A stretch of DNA of 41,010 bases, from positions 1 through 41,010 of the forward strand of contig JAKATE010000002.1 in NCBI GenBank assembly GCA_021828085.1, in the 5' to 3' direction. The position numbers were made by a program, and so were the translations under genes. Numbering within the stretch: the stretch's first letter is position 1; every line of letters starts with the position of its first letter. Of this stretch, positions 1-8,554 are shown piece after piece. Below the pieces are notes generated by a model. The model did not search any database and was not told the origin of the DNA. It saw only the letters and a program-made list of their open reading frames with translations. Origin of the DNA: Thermoplasmata archaeon (GTDB lineage Archaea > Thermoplasmatota > Thermoplasmata > Lutacidiplasmatales > UBA184).

Positions 1-600
1 GGGGGTCCGTCCCGCATCATGCTCTCGGTTCAACAACCGGGCTTCGGTCCTCCCCTCGTGGGGTTCCGGGCCTGTCGCTTCCCTGCATCGATGGAAAGGC
101 CCGAGTTGATTCGCGTCGCGTTCAATCCTCTGGGTTCTGGCGTCCAAGAACCCCAGCTACCTCGGACTCTGGCTTCGTTTCCCATCCCGGAGATTCAAGG
201 GACCTTGGCCCTCGTTCAGCATAGCCTGCCGAGAGATTTGGGCCCCTCGACGGTTCTGGTGGGTGAGGCTGGTATGACGCCTCCTATCAGGGAACGGCGT
301 GGGGTTCCCCCGGCAACCTGTCCATCGCATCGATGACTCCGCTTCCTCTCTCACGCTATCCGGCGGAGTCGTTCCCGGCCTTCGTCACCCCTCCTTCCCT
401 CTCGATGCTCGTTTGGGGATTTCGATCGGTCCTCCCCGGAGGTAGCCCGATCCACGAAGGCACTCTTCCGATGAAGCGTTGAACGAAGGGAAATGTCCCT
501 ATGAGGGGCCTCCAAGGGAGCGGATGGGCCGAGGCGGCGATCCCTTTGGCCCCTTCGGGCAGACGGCATCGCTTTCTCACACCTGTGGACCAGATAGAGT
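1..600. other. Gene-free segment with hairpins, unidentified
   Basis: I find no credible coding region here: frames lack family motifs or are shadows of the phosphodiesterase gene to the right. Several hairpins are visible: 26-30/35-39 with a CAAC loop, 52-55/60-63, 130-138/147-156 (nine pairs with one bulged C), 277-281/296-300, and a perfect 8-bp inverted repeat 335-342/363-370. The density of hairpins in 1-370 suggests structured RNA on one strand, cut off by the window edge. I saw no conserved core of SRP RNA, RNase P RNA, 5S, 16S or 23S rRNA, so I give no name. Bases 371-600 are the downstream region of the phosphodiesterase gene and show nothing clear. Confidence 0.35.
335..370. repeat. 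Perfect 8-bp inverted repeat, 20-nt loop
   Basis: GACTCCGC at 335-342 is matched by GCGGAGTC at 363-370. It could be an RNA stem at the end of the structured segment to the left, or a processing or termination element for either strand. No T-tract follows it on the plus strand, so a simple terminator is not supported. Confidence 0.4.
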
Positions 601-2118
601 TCACCGGAACGAGGCAGGCCCCACCCCCAGGCGGCCGAGCAGCGCGGGGTCGGGCCCACCGTCCCTGGGCTCGGGGAGCTCCAGTCCCAGTGTTCGCGAG
701 AGCGTCGGGGCGAAGGAGAGAAGGCTCACGGGGGAGCCGAGCGGCCCGGGAGAGACCCCCGGTCCCACGACGGCGAGGAGCCCGGTCCTCCGGTGCGTCC
801 CCTTGCGACGGAAGTAGCTGGGACGCCGGGCCAGCAGCGTCCGGCTGTAGTTGAAATCCCCCCGGGTCTCCCAGGCGTAACCGTGCGAGACGAGGAGGAG
901 CAAGGGAGCGCGCGGGCCAAGAGGGCCTGAGTAGAGCTCCTCCGGGCGCAACCCGCGGAGCTCGGCGCGGGGCTCCCGACCGAGAGCGTCCAGGATCTCC
1001 CCTGCCAGCCGGTCCCGATCCTCCGCGGGGCCGCTCCGGTAGCGGTTCTCGAAGATCGCCTCGGGCGTCGGGAAGCTGAAGGCGCGCGTCCTCTCCCAGT
1101 CGATGTGGGGGGCGAACTCCCCGAAGGTCAGGTCCGTGCCACCGGCCACCGGAGGTCGCGAGGTCGGCGAAGCCCGACGGCCGCGCTCCACCCAGGCCAG
1201 CGGAGCCCGGAGCGGCACCAACCGGTCCGCCTGGGAGAGCATGCCGGTGAGCCGGGAGCGTCCGCGAGGGGCTCCGACCTTCAGAGCGAGGAACCCCTCC
1301 CGTTCGAGGAACCGGTTGGTGAAGAAGTAACCCTCCGCCGGCCCGAAGCCGTGGTCGGACAGGATCCAGGCCCAGCCTTCGCCCCGTCCCGAGTCGCGAA
1401 GGGCGATCAGGCGGGAGACCGTCCGGTCCAATCCCTCCCAGTACCGGTCCCACGGTGGCCCAGCGGCCACCACGGAAGCGAGCAGGTCCGGGTACCACTC
1501 GTGCTGGACGCGGTCGGTCTCGCTCAGGAGGACGAAGAGGAACTCCGGGTCCTCCCTGTCCGCGAGGAGCTCGGCGGCGGAGGCCTTCTGCGTGAGGGAG
1601 GAGACAGCCAGTCCCAGCCAGTCCTCCAGGGAGGAGCCGCCCCGCCCGGGGAGATCGAAGGCCCAGGGCCCCACCTCCTTCTCCAGCCGGGGGAGCAGCC
1701 CCGAGGGGGAGGCGACCGGCCGTCCTCCGGGAAACTCGAGCATCCCGGGAACAAAAACGCCGTGAACGACGGGGGGGGGAAGGACCGGGGCGTTGACGAC
1801 CGCCACCCGCGAACCGCGCCGGCTGAGGCGGTCCCAGATCGCCTCCCACGGCCGGTAATCCGTCACGCTCTCGAAGCGTCCGGGGGTGCTCGAGGGGGTG
1901 GTGAACCCCCAGCAGTCCAGCCGAGCCGGCGAGGCCCCGGTGAAGGCGCAGTACCAGGCGGGGAGGGTCACGGGGGGGTCGACGCTCTCCAGGCGCGCGG
2001 TCACAGCCCCCTCCAGGGCCTTCCGTGTCCGCGGGAGCCGGCCGTGCTCGAGCGCCGGGGAGAGGAGCTCCCACGTCCCCCCGTCCAGGCCGATGACCAC
2101 GGTCCGGGGTCGGGGCAT
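601..2118 (-). CDS. AlkP-superfamily type I phosphodiesterase/nucleotide pyrophosphatase-like protein
   Basis: A 505-residue metal-dependent hydrolase of the alkaline phosphatase superfamily. Seen in the sequence: an N-terminal GLDGG motif whose Asp12 should bind metal, PPVTLPAW with Thr51 as likely nucleophile, a later LSETDRVQH stretch (Asp and His metal ligands), LSDHGFGP (Asp and His) and KGTH near the C-terminus. This is the ligand order of type I phosphodiesterases. The true substrate (nucleotide, phospholipid headgroup or glycan phosphate) cannot be read from the sequence. There is no signal peptide, so it is probably cytosolic. Its ATG follows directly on the TAG stop of the aCPSF1 gene, so it is the last gene of the psmB-aCPSF1 transcript. 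High-GC shadow frames cover the same stretch. Confidence 0.85.
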   Translation of the reverse strand: MPRPRTVVIGLDGGTWELLSPALEHGRLPRTRKALEGAVTARLESVDPPVTLPAWYCAFTGASPARLDCWGFTTPSSTPGRFESVTDYRPWEAIWDRLSRRGSRVAVVNAPVLPPPVVHGVFVPGMLEFPGGRPVASPSGLLPRLEKEVGPWAFDLPGRGGSSLEDWLGLAVSSLTQKASAAELLADREDPEFLFVLLSETDRVQHEWYPDLLASVVAAGPPWDRYWEGLDRTVSRLIALRDSGRGEGWAWILSDHGFGPAEGYFFTNRFLEREGFLALKVGAPRGRSRLTGMLSQADRLVPLRAPLAWVERGRRASPTSRPPVAGGTDLTFGEFAPHIDWERTRAFSFPTPEAIFENRYRSGPAEDRDRLAGEILDALGREPRAELRGLRPEELYSGPLGPRAPLLLLVSHGYAWETRGDFNYSRTLLARRPSYFRRKGTHRRTGLLAVVGPGVSPGPLGSPVSLLSFAPTLSRTLGLELPEPRDGGPDPALLGRLGVGPASFR

Positions 2119-4023
2119 CTAGATCAGCCGGACCGTCTCCAGGTTGTACGGCGCCCGGGTCTCCACGTTGAAGCGCTTGTGGAGGCTCGAGGCGAGGTCG
2201 AGCGCCTTCTGCTCCTCGCCGTGGCAGACCATCACCCGCTGCGGCCTCGGCTCCACGGTGGCGAGGAAGTTCATCAGCTGGACCCGGTCGGAGTGGCCGG
2301 AGAAGCCCTCGCAGGTGCCCACCTCGAAGCGGACCGGGACCGTGGTGGTCCGTCCGCCGTCCATGACCGTGGCCTCCCTGAGGCCCCGCTGAAGCCGCCG
2401 TCCGAAGGTCCCCTCGGCCTGGTAGCCCGCGAAGGCCATGGCGTTCTTCTCGTCGGGGGCCCAGCCCTTGAAGTACTCCATGACCGGGCCGCCGCTCATC
2501 ATCCCGCTCGTCGCGAGCACGATGGAGGGAGAGCGGTCGTCGATGACGCTCATGCGTTTCTGGGAGGAGTCCACGCGCTGGAAGATGTCCGAGAGGAAGG
2601 GGTTGTCCCCCTGCTGGAAGATCTGCGTGCGCAGCTGGCTGTTGAGGTACTCCGGGTAAGCCGTGTGGATGCTCGTGGCCTCGAAGATCATCCCGTCGAG
2701 GTACACCGGCACCTTCGGGATCTTCCCGGCGCGCATGCGCTCCTCGAGCACCAGCATGACCTCCTGGCTTCTCCCCACGGCGAAGACGGGGATGAGCAGG
2801 TGCCCGCCGCGCTTGATGACCTTGTCCGCGAGCCGGTTCAGCCCCTCGGCGGCCTCCTGCCGGCTCGGCTGGACATCGCGGAACCCGCCGTAGGTGGACT
2901 CCATGACGAGGGTCTCCAGGCGGGGGAAGCGGTTCGTCGCCGGGTTGAACAGCCAGGTCCGCTCGAACTTCATGTCCCCCGAGTAGGCCATGTTGTAGTC
3001 GCCGTCCCCCAGGTGGAAGTGGACCATGGAGCTCCCGAGGATGTGGCCGGCGTTGTGGAGCGTGAGACGGACGTCGGGGGCGATGTCCGTGGTCTCCCCG
3101 TAGCGCAAGGGGATGCAGCGGCTGACCATCTCCCGCACGTGGCCGCTGTCGTAGAGGCTCCGCCGCGCCTCGGCGGCGGTGACCTTGATGGCGTCGAGCA
3201 AGAGCAGCGTCATCAGGTCCCTCGTGGGGGCGGTGCTGTAGATGGGACCGGTGTAGCCGTACTTGATGAGGGTCGGGATGAGGCCGCAGTGGTCGAGGTG
3301 GGCGTGGGTCACCACCACCGCGTCCAGGGCGTCGAGCGGCTGGATCTCGGGAGCGTTGAAGTAGGGGGTCCGGTCCGAGCCCGGGTCGATGCCGCAGTCG
3401 ATGAGGATGCGCGAGTTCTGCGTGGTGAGCAGGTGGGCGGAGCGCCCCACCTCCCGGTAGCCCCCGAGGGCCGTGCTGCGCGCCCAGATCTTCTCGGGGA
3501 GCCGGTCCCGGGCGATGCGCGTCCCCACGCGCTTGAGGAACTTGCGCCGGTCGTCGAAGACGTTGCGCATGTGGATGCGCACCTCCTCCACCGTCTTCGA
3601 GGGGATGGGAGGGGTGCGGACGACGGTGGGGACCCAGCCGATCTTCCGCTTGAGCTCGTTGAGCACGGCCGCCTGGCGGCCGATGGCCGCTCCGGGGTTG
3701 GCCGCCTCGATGGTGACCTCGCCGGTCTCCGGCTCGAAGAAGATCTGGTTGATCTCCGCGTCCACGGGGACGAGCTCCCGGATGGCCTTCTCGGCCTCCT
3801 TGGGGTCCACCAGGGCCGCCGGGTCCGAGCGCACCAGCACCCGCCGGTGCAGCCGCTGGGCCACCTGCCGGAGGAGCTCCCCGCCGGAGAGGAAGGCGTC
3901 CAACTGCTTGGTGTAGACCACCACGTGAGGGCCCTCCAGCTCGATGGAGGTGACCTCGATGCCTTCCGGTAGGACCTCGCGGAGGGCTTCTCGCGTCTGC
4001 TGTAACAGGCTCTCTACGCTCAT
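2119..4023 (-). CDS. aCPSF1: KH / metallo-beta-lactamase / beta-CASP ribonuclease
   Basis: A 634-residue archaeal CPSF73 homologue, the family known as the general transcription-termination and RNA 3'-end cleavage nuclease of archaea. The first ~145 residues form the KH-type RNA-binding part. The metallo-beta-lactamase core follows with HAHLDH at residues 240-245 for the two zinc ions, then NAGHILGSS, YSGDMK and a late GFSGHSD motif. The beta-CASP insert holds PVFAVGRSQE and ATSGMMSGGP. The length is normal for aCPSF1. It starts 68 bases after psmB and is followed without a gap by the phosphodiesterase, so the three genes look like one operon linking proteasome and RNA processing. The annotation is secure. 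Confidence 0.96.
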   Translation of the reverse strand: MSVESLLQQTREALREVLPEGIEVTSIELEGPHVVVYTKQLDAFLSGGELLRQVAQRLHRRVLVRSDPAALVDPKEAEKAIRELVPVDAEINQIFFEPETGEVTIEAANPGAAIGRQAAVLNELKRKIGWVPTVVRTPPIPSKTVEEVRIHMRNVFDDRRKFLKRVGTRIARDRLPEKIWARSTALGGYREVGRSAHLLTTQNSRILIDCGIDPGSDRTPYFNAPEIQPLDALDAVVVTHAHLDHCGLIPTLIKYGYTGPIYSTAPTRDLMTLLLLDAIKVTAAEARRSLYDSGHVREMVSRCIPLRYGETTDIAPDVRLTLHNAGHILGSSMVHFHLGDGDYNMAYSGDMKFERTWLFNPATNRFPRLETLVMESTYGGFRDVQPSRQEAAEGLNRLADKVIKRGGHLLIPVFAVGRSQEVMLVLEERMRAGKIPKVPVYLDGMIFEATSIHTAYPEYLNSQLRTQIFQQGDNPFLSDIFQRVDSSQKRMSVIDDRSPSIVLATSGMMSGGPVMEYFKGWAPDEKNAMAFAGYQAEGTFGRRLQRGLREATVMDGGRTTTVPVRFEVGTCEGFSGHSDRVQLMNFLATVEPRPQRVMVCHGEEQKALDLASSLHKRFNVETRAPYNLETVRLI

Positions 4024-4091
4024 GGACGAGAGGAATCGGCTTTGGGTCCGGCGCCCGGGGGCGCGGACCGCTCAGGAAGGGGTTCGGAAGT

Positions 4092-4763
4092 TCAGGCGAT
4101 CTTGAGCTTGGTGAGGCGCTTGCGGATCTCTTCCTCGGTGAGATCGTGGTACTCCTTCTCGGAGATCATCGCCACGAGGTAGCCGTCGCCGCTGTTGGAG
4201 TCGCGGCGCATGGCGCTGGTGAGCCCGCGGATGGCGAGGTCGGCCCCCTCGCTCAGGGAGAGCCCCTCCTCGAAGGCCTCCTCCAGCACCCCGTAGGCGA
4301 GGGCCTGCCCGCTCCCCACCGAGACGTACTTGTCCTCGATGTTCCCGCCGGCGGGGTCCACCGAGAAGATGTGGTTGCCCTTGGCGTCCACCCCGCCGAG
4401 GATGACCCAGGCGAGGTAGGGGTAGAGGCGGTTCCCGTTGAGGATGTTGGCGAGGAGCGTGCTGGCCCCCTCCACGCTGATGGGGGAGCCGCGACGGAGG
4501 CGGTAGAGGTTCACCTCGGCGCGAAGGTAGCGCACCAGCGTCTGCGCGTCGCCGACATAGCCGGCGATGGTCATGCCGATGTGCTCGTCGATCTTGAACA
4601 GCTTCTGGGTCTGCTTGTTGGCGATGAACCCACCGCCCAGGGTGGCCCGTCGCTCCGTCGCCAGGACAACGCCGTCCTTGCAGGCGATCCCCACGGTGGT
4701 GGTGCCCTTGAAGAGCTGTTCGGTCCCCGCGTGACCCAGCGGTCGGGGCTCTGCGCTGAACAT
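4092..4763 (-). CDS. psmB: Proteasome beta subunit (20S, proteolytic)
   Basis: A 223-residue precursor of the catalytic beta subunit of the archaeal 20S proteasome. A 20-residue propeptide ends at Gly20, and autocleavage would expose Thr21 of GTTTVG as the N-terminal nucleophile. Glu at mature position 17 (ATERRAT) and a Lys at mature position 34 (QKLFKI, one residue later than in Thermoplasma because of an extra Gly) complete the active site. GSGQALAYGVLE is the family's conserved late motif. It acts in the cytosol with alpha subunits, which are not in this window. A TTTTATA box on the minus strand at 4791-4798 lies about 30 bases before the ATG and implies a nearly leaderless transcript. 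It is the first gene of the operon with aCPSF1. Confidence 0.97.
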   Translation of the reverse strand: MFSAEPRPLGHAGTEQLFKGTTTVGIACKDGVVLATERRATLGGGFIANKQTQKLFKIDEHIGMTIAGYVGDAQTLVRYLRAEVNLYRLRRGSPISVEGASTLLANILNGNRLYPYLAWVILGGVDAKGNHIFSVDPAGGNIEDKYVSVGSGQALAYGVLEEAFEEGLSLSEGADLAIRGLTSAMRRDSNSGDGYLVAMISEKEYHDLTEEEIRKRLTKLKIA

Positions 4764-4790
4764 GTGAACGCCCGGCGCGAGTTGAGCCCG

Positions 4791-4798
4791 CTATAAAA
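4791..4798 (-). promoter_or_regulatory. TATA box of psmB
   Basis: TTTTATAG on the minus strand lies about 30 bases before the psmB ATG at 4763. It is too close to the plus-strand GTG at 4811 to drive translation from that codon. Confidence 0.6.
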
Positions 4799-4877
4799 CC
4801 CTTCTTTGGGGTGCTCTCTCGGGGGAAACCCCCCCCGGACATTCCCTCCGCGGCCGCCTCACCGGTACTTCTGAACC

Positions 4878-4884
4878 GCTATAA
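4878..4884 (+). promoter_or_regulatory. TATA-like box of the sdh operon
   Basis: CTATAAT stands in otherwise GC-rich DNA. Transcription would begin near 4907, downstream of the first in-frame GTG (4811) but upstream of the GTG at 4934. This argues for the shorter SdhA. Confidence 0.5.
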
Positions 4885-4933
4885 TCCCCGTCCCCTCCCC
4901 CCGAGCCGGGGAACGAAGACGCAGCGGTTCGAG

Positions 4934-6595
4934 GTGCTGGTAATCGGGGCGGGACTTGCCGGACAGCGTGCGGCGCTGGAGGCGGCCCGCGCGGGGCGCT
5001 CGGTGGGGCTGCTCTCCAAGCTCCACCCGCTGCGCTCGCACTCGTGCGCGGCCCAAGGCGGGATCAATGCCGCCATGGGGCCGAACGACTCGGTCCACGA
5101 CCACATCTACGACACGGTGAAGGGCTCCGACTATCTCGCCGACCAGGACGCCGTGGAGGTCCTCTGCCGCGAGGCCGGGCCGACGGTGATCGAGATGGAG
5201 CACTTCGGCACGGTGTTCAACCGGGCCCCGGACGGCTCGCTGGACCGCCGCGCGTTCGGGGGCGCCTCCTACAATCGGACCATCTTCGCCGCGGACCGGA
5301 CGGGGCTCGCCCTCCTCCAGGCGCTCTTCGAGGAGCTCGCCCGCGAGCACGGGGTCCGGGTCTTCGAGGAGTACTTCGCCCTCGAACTGGTCACCCGGGA
5401 CGGCCGCGCCCAGGGCGTGGTCGCGCTCGACCGGAAGACCGGCGCCCTCGAGAGCTTCTCCGCCGCTGCCGTGGTCATGGCGACCGGCCCCTTCGGCCGG
5501 ATGTACCCGAGGACCACGAACTCCTACGCGTCCACCGGCGACGGGTGCGCGCTCGCCTACCGCGCCGGCGCCGCCCTCAAGGACATGGAGATGGTGCAGT
5601 TCCACCCCACAGCCCTTCCCGGTTCCGGCATCCTCATCACGGAGGGGGCGCGCGGGGAGGGGGGCATACTGCGCAACGCCCGGGGGGAACGGTTCATGGA
5701 GCGCTACGCCCCCCATGCCAAGGACCTTGCCTCCCGGGACGTCGTCTCCCGGGCCATCGTGACCGAGGTCGCCGAGGGCCGGGGGTTCCCGGACGGCACC
5801 TGCCACTTAGAGCTCATGCACCTCGGCCGGGAGAAGGTCGAGACGAAGCTCCAGGAGATCGTCGACTTCTGCCGCAGCTTCGCCGGTGTGGATCCGGTGA
5901 CGGAACCGATCCCGGTCTACCCGGCGCAGCACTACATGATGGGCGGTATCTCCACCGATATCCGCGCCCAGACGACCCTTCCCGGGCTCTTCGCCGCGGG
6001 GGAGGCCGCGTGCGTCAGTGTGCACGGGGCGAACCGCCTGGGGGCGAACTCGCTGCTCGAGACGCTCGTCTTCGGGAAGATCGCCGGCCGCGAGGCGGCG
6101 GCGCAGGCCGCGAAGTCCCCCTCCGGGGGAGTGACCGCGGCCGATGAGGAGAGGGCGCGACAGCGGCTCCACGCGCTCTGGGACCGAAAGGAGGGAGAGG
6201 CCCCCGCCCGGATCCGTTCCGATCTCCAGACGACGATGGAGAGGAACGTGGGGATCTACCGCACCCCGGAGGCCCTCGCGACCGCCCTCCAGGACGTGCG
6301 CACCCTCCGGCAGCGCTACCAGCGCTGCTACGTCGCCGACAAATCCTCCGTCTACAACGTGAACCTCTTGGACGCCCTCGAGCTCGAGAACCTGCTCGAC
6401 CTGGCGGAGACCATCGTGACCGGTGCCCTCGACCGGACCGAGTCGCGCGGGGCCCACGTGCGCCGGGACTTCCCCCAGCGCAACGACGCCCAGTGGCTCA
6501 AGCACATCCTCCAGACCCGGGGCCCGGACGGCCCCGTGCGGAGCTACCTCCCGGTGACCATCACGAGCTACACCCCGAAAGAGAGGAGCTACTGA
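4934..6595 (+). CDS. sdhA: Succinate dehydrogenase/fumarate reductase flavoprotein subunit
   Basis: The FAD-binding catalytic subunit, oxidising succinate to fumarate in the TCA cycle. Seen: the dinucleotide-binding GAGLAG at the very N-terminus, RSHSCAAQGG whose His should hold FAD covalently, VQFHPTALPG, ITEGARGEGG, the substrate-site HYMMGG and HGANRLGANSL. From GTG 4934 the protein is 553 residues. An in-frame GTG at 4811 would add 41 residues with little resemblance to the family, and a TATA-like box lies inside that extension, so I prefer the shorter form. The start is the least certain part: the GTG leaves only one residue (Leu) before the first beta strand (VIGAG). sdhB follows after one base, and an sdhE-like gene follows that. 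Confidence 0.93.
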   Translation: MLVIGAGLAGQRAALEAARAGRSVGLLSKLHPLRSHSCAAQGGINAAMGPNDSVHDHIYDTVKGSDYLADQDAVEVLCREAGPTVIEMEHFGTVFNRAPDGSLDRRAFGGASYNRTIFAADRTGLALLQALFEELAREHGVRVFEEYFALELVTRDGRAQGVVALDRKTGALESFSAAAVVMATGPFGRMYPRTTNSYASTGDGCALAYRAGAALKDMEMVQFHPTALPGSGILITEGARGEGGILRNARGERFMERYAPHAKDLASRDVVSRAIVTEVAEGRGFPDGTCHLELMHLGREKVETKLQEIVDFCRSFAGVDPVTEPIPVYPAQHYMMGGISTDIRAQTTLPGLFAAGEAACVSVHGANRLGANSLLETLVFGKIAGREAAAQAAKSPSGGVTAADEERARQRLHALWDRKEGEAPARIRSDLQTTMERNVGIYRTPEALATALQDVRTLRQRYQRCYVADKSSVYNVNLLDALELENLLDLAETIVTGALDRTESRGAHVRRDFPQRNDAQWLKHILQTRGPDGPVRSYLPVTITSYTPKERSY

Positions 6596-6596
6596 A

Positions 6597-7661
6597 ATGG
6601 TGAGGATACCCCTGGAGGTCTTCCGCTACGCCCCCGGCAACGCTTCCTCGCGCTACGACCGCTTCGAGCTCGAGGCCGAGGAGCACACCCCCATCCTGAC
6701 CCTGCTGCTCAAGGTGCGCGACGAGATCGATCCCTCCCTCGCCGTGCGCTACTCCTGCCGCCAGGCGATCTGCGGCTCCTGCGCCGTCCGCATCAACGGA
6801 AAGAGCCGCCTGGCCTGCCGGACCCCCGTCGGTCCCGAGCTCGCGCGCCGCTCGAAGGTGGTCATCGACCCCATGGCCAACCAGCCGGTCCTCCGCGACC
6901 TGGTCGTGGACCAGAAGCCGTTCTGGGACCGCTACCACGCCATCCGGCCCCACCTGATCCCGGACCCGGCCCATCCGCTTCCCGAGGGACGGGAGAGCCC
7001 GATGACCCCGGAGCAGGTCTCCCAGTTCAAGGAGACGCCGCGCTGCATCGCCTGCGCCTCCTGCTACAGCGCCTGCCCGGCGGTCGGCAGCGACGAGGCT
7101 TTCCTCGGACCCATGGCCCTGGCCAAGCTCTACCGCTTCGCGGTGGACCCCCGCGACGGGGGCCTCCGCTCCCGTCTCGAGCAGGTGCAGAACCAGTCGC
7201 TCTGGCTCTGCCTGCGCTGCAACCTCTGCGTGGAAGCCTGCCCGAAGGACGTCCGCCCCGGCGAACGCATCGTCGACCTCAAACGGATGGCCAACCAGAC
7301 GCTGGGAGAACGTGAGGCGGGCAGCCGCCACGCGATCCGCTTCTCCTCGAACCTCCAGGCCTCGGGGCTGCTCAACGAACGCCGGCTGGCCATGGACTCG
7401 CTCGGGATGGGAGGCGTGATCCGGCAGCTCCCCAAGGCCATCACCATGATGCGCCACGGCCGCTCTCTCCGGGCGCCGTCGCCGATCGCGGGCCTCTCGG
7501 AGGTGCAAGCGATCTACCGGGCCCTGGACCGGCCGGAGGACCTCATGCACCGGGAGCGTCCCCCCTCCGGGGAGATCAAGGGACCCCGCGCCCCCACCCT
7601 TGCTCCCCACGCCCCGAAGGCCGAGCCGGAGGCAGCGGCCGCGGGAGGAGGGAAGCCATGA
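6597..7661 (+). CDS. sdhB: Succinate dehydrogenase iron-sulfur subunit, four-Cys third cluster
   Basis: A 354-residue electron-transfer subunit. The [2Fe-2S] ferredoxin domain has Cys54, 59, 62 and 74 (YSCRQAICGSC...C). The second domain has CIACASCYSACP for a [4Fe-4S] cluster, then CLRCNLCVEACP. In bacterial and mitochondrial SdhB the third motif has three Cys (C-x5-C-x3-C-P) and holds [3Fe-4S]. Here a fourth Cys fills it, the arrangement known from Sulfolobus-type enzymes with a second [4Fe-4S]. The chain runs about 100 residues past the last cluster, ending in an Ala/Pro-rich tail. It starts one base after the sdhA stop, and its stop overlaps the next ATG (ATGA). Confidence 0.95.
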   Translation: MVRIPLEVFRYAPGNASSRYDRFELEAEEHTPILTLLLKVRDEIDPSLAVRYSCRQAICGSCAVRINGKSRLACRTPVGPELARRSKVVIDPMANQPVLRDLVVDQKPFWDRYHAIRPHLIPDPAHPLPEGRESPMTPEQVSQFKETPRCIACASCYSACPAVGSDEAFLGPMALAKLYRFAVDPRDGGLRSRLEQVQNQSLWLCLRCNLCVEACPKDVRPGERIVDLKRMANQTLGEREAGSRHAIRFSSNLQASGLLNERRLAMDSLGMGGVIRQLPKAITMMRHGRSLRAPSPIAGLSEVQAIYRALDRPEDLMHRERPPSGEIKGPRAPTLAPHAPKAEPEAAAAGGGKP

Positions 7662-8554
7662 AGGTCGCCTACTACCCGGGCTGTGTCGCCCAGGAGTCGG
7701 GCAAGGAGCTCGACCTGGCGACCCGGCTCGTGGCCCCCCGCCTCGGGATCGAGCTCGTCGACTTCCCCAACTTCTCCTGCTGCGGGAGCGGCTTCGTCGA
7801 CGAGTCGAACCTGACGCTCAACGTGGCGCTCAACGCGCGCAACCTGGCCATCGCCGAGCGCGCCGGGCTCGAGCGGATCATGACCGTCTGTTCCACCTGC
7901 CAGGGGATGCTCGGACTGGCCCGGGGGACGCTCGCCTCGGACCCGGTCGTGCGCGGCCGGGTGGAGGGGGTGCTCGGTCCGCTGGGGCTGCGCTACGAGG
8001 GAAAGGCCGAGCCCAAGCACATGCTCCAGATGATCGTCGAGGACCTCGGGGGAGCCTCCCGCCTGACCAGCCTGGTCAAACGCCCCCTGCGCGGCCTCAA
8101 GGTGGGCGCCTTCTACGGCTGCCATCTCCTCCGACCGCACGACCACACCCGCTTCGACGACCCCGAGGACCCCACCTCCTTCGAGGAGGTCATCACCGCG
8201 CTGGGGGCCGAGCCGGTCGACTACCGCGGCCGCGTGATGTGCTGCGGGTTCCCCATCCAGTTCGTCAAACCCGCCACCGCCGAGCGCATCGCCGGGCGGC
8301 AGATCCTGGACGCCAAGCAGCACGGGGCCCACGCCATGGCCACCCCCTGCCCGCTCTGCCACATCTCCCTGGACACCTACCAGAAGGAGGCGGGCAGAGC
8401 GGTGGGCCAGGAGCTCTCCATGCCGGTGCTCCACTTCCCGCAGCTCCTGGGGCTCGCCTTCGGGTTCGACCCTGTCGCCCTGGGGCTCCCGCGGCACCTG
8501 GTGAGCACCGAGGGGCTGCTACGCCAGCTCGGCTCGGTCGCCGTGCCGGCCTGA
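7658..8554 (+). CDS. CCG-domain subunit of succinate dehydrogenase (SdhE/HdrB-like)
   Basis: A 298-residue protein with two CCG domains: CCGSGFV followed by VCSTCQG, and CCGFPIQ followed by PCPLCH. This pair is typical of heterodisulfide reductase HdrB and of the third subunit of non-classical succinate dehydrogenases in Sulfolobus and relatives (SdhE, called SdhC in some papers). There it replaces haem-binding membrane helices and may hold Fe-S centres for quinone reduction. No transmembrane segment is visible. The ATG overlaps the sdhB stop, so co-expression is certain in practice. The small fourth subunit (SdhF) usual in such operons is not downstream. The 3' end overlaps a convergent gene by 36 bases. 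Confidence 0.9.
   Translation: MKVAYYPGCVAQESGKELDLATRLVAPRLGIELVDFPNFSCCGSGFVDESNLTLNVALNARNLAIAERAGLERIMTVCSTCQGMLGLARGTLASDPVVRGRVEGVLGPLGLRYEGKAEPKHMLQMIVEDLGGASRLTSLVKRPLRGLKVGAFYGCHLLRPHDHTRFDDPEDPTSFEEVITALGAEPVDYRGRVMCCGFPIQFVKPATAERIAGRQILDAKQHGAHAMATPCPLCHISLDTYQKEAGRAVGQELSMPVLHFPQLLGLAFGFDPVALGLPRHLVSTEGLLRQLGSVAVPA

Noticed and set aside
356..2074. 572-residue open frame on the minus strand
   Set aside because: It overlaps the phosphodiesterase in another frame, is Arg/Pro/Gly-rich and has no family motif; a GC-rich shadow.
1105..3972. 955-residue open frame on the plus strand opposite aCPSF1
   Set aside because: Antisense shadow of two well-supported genes, of low-complexity composition.
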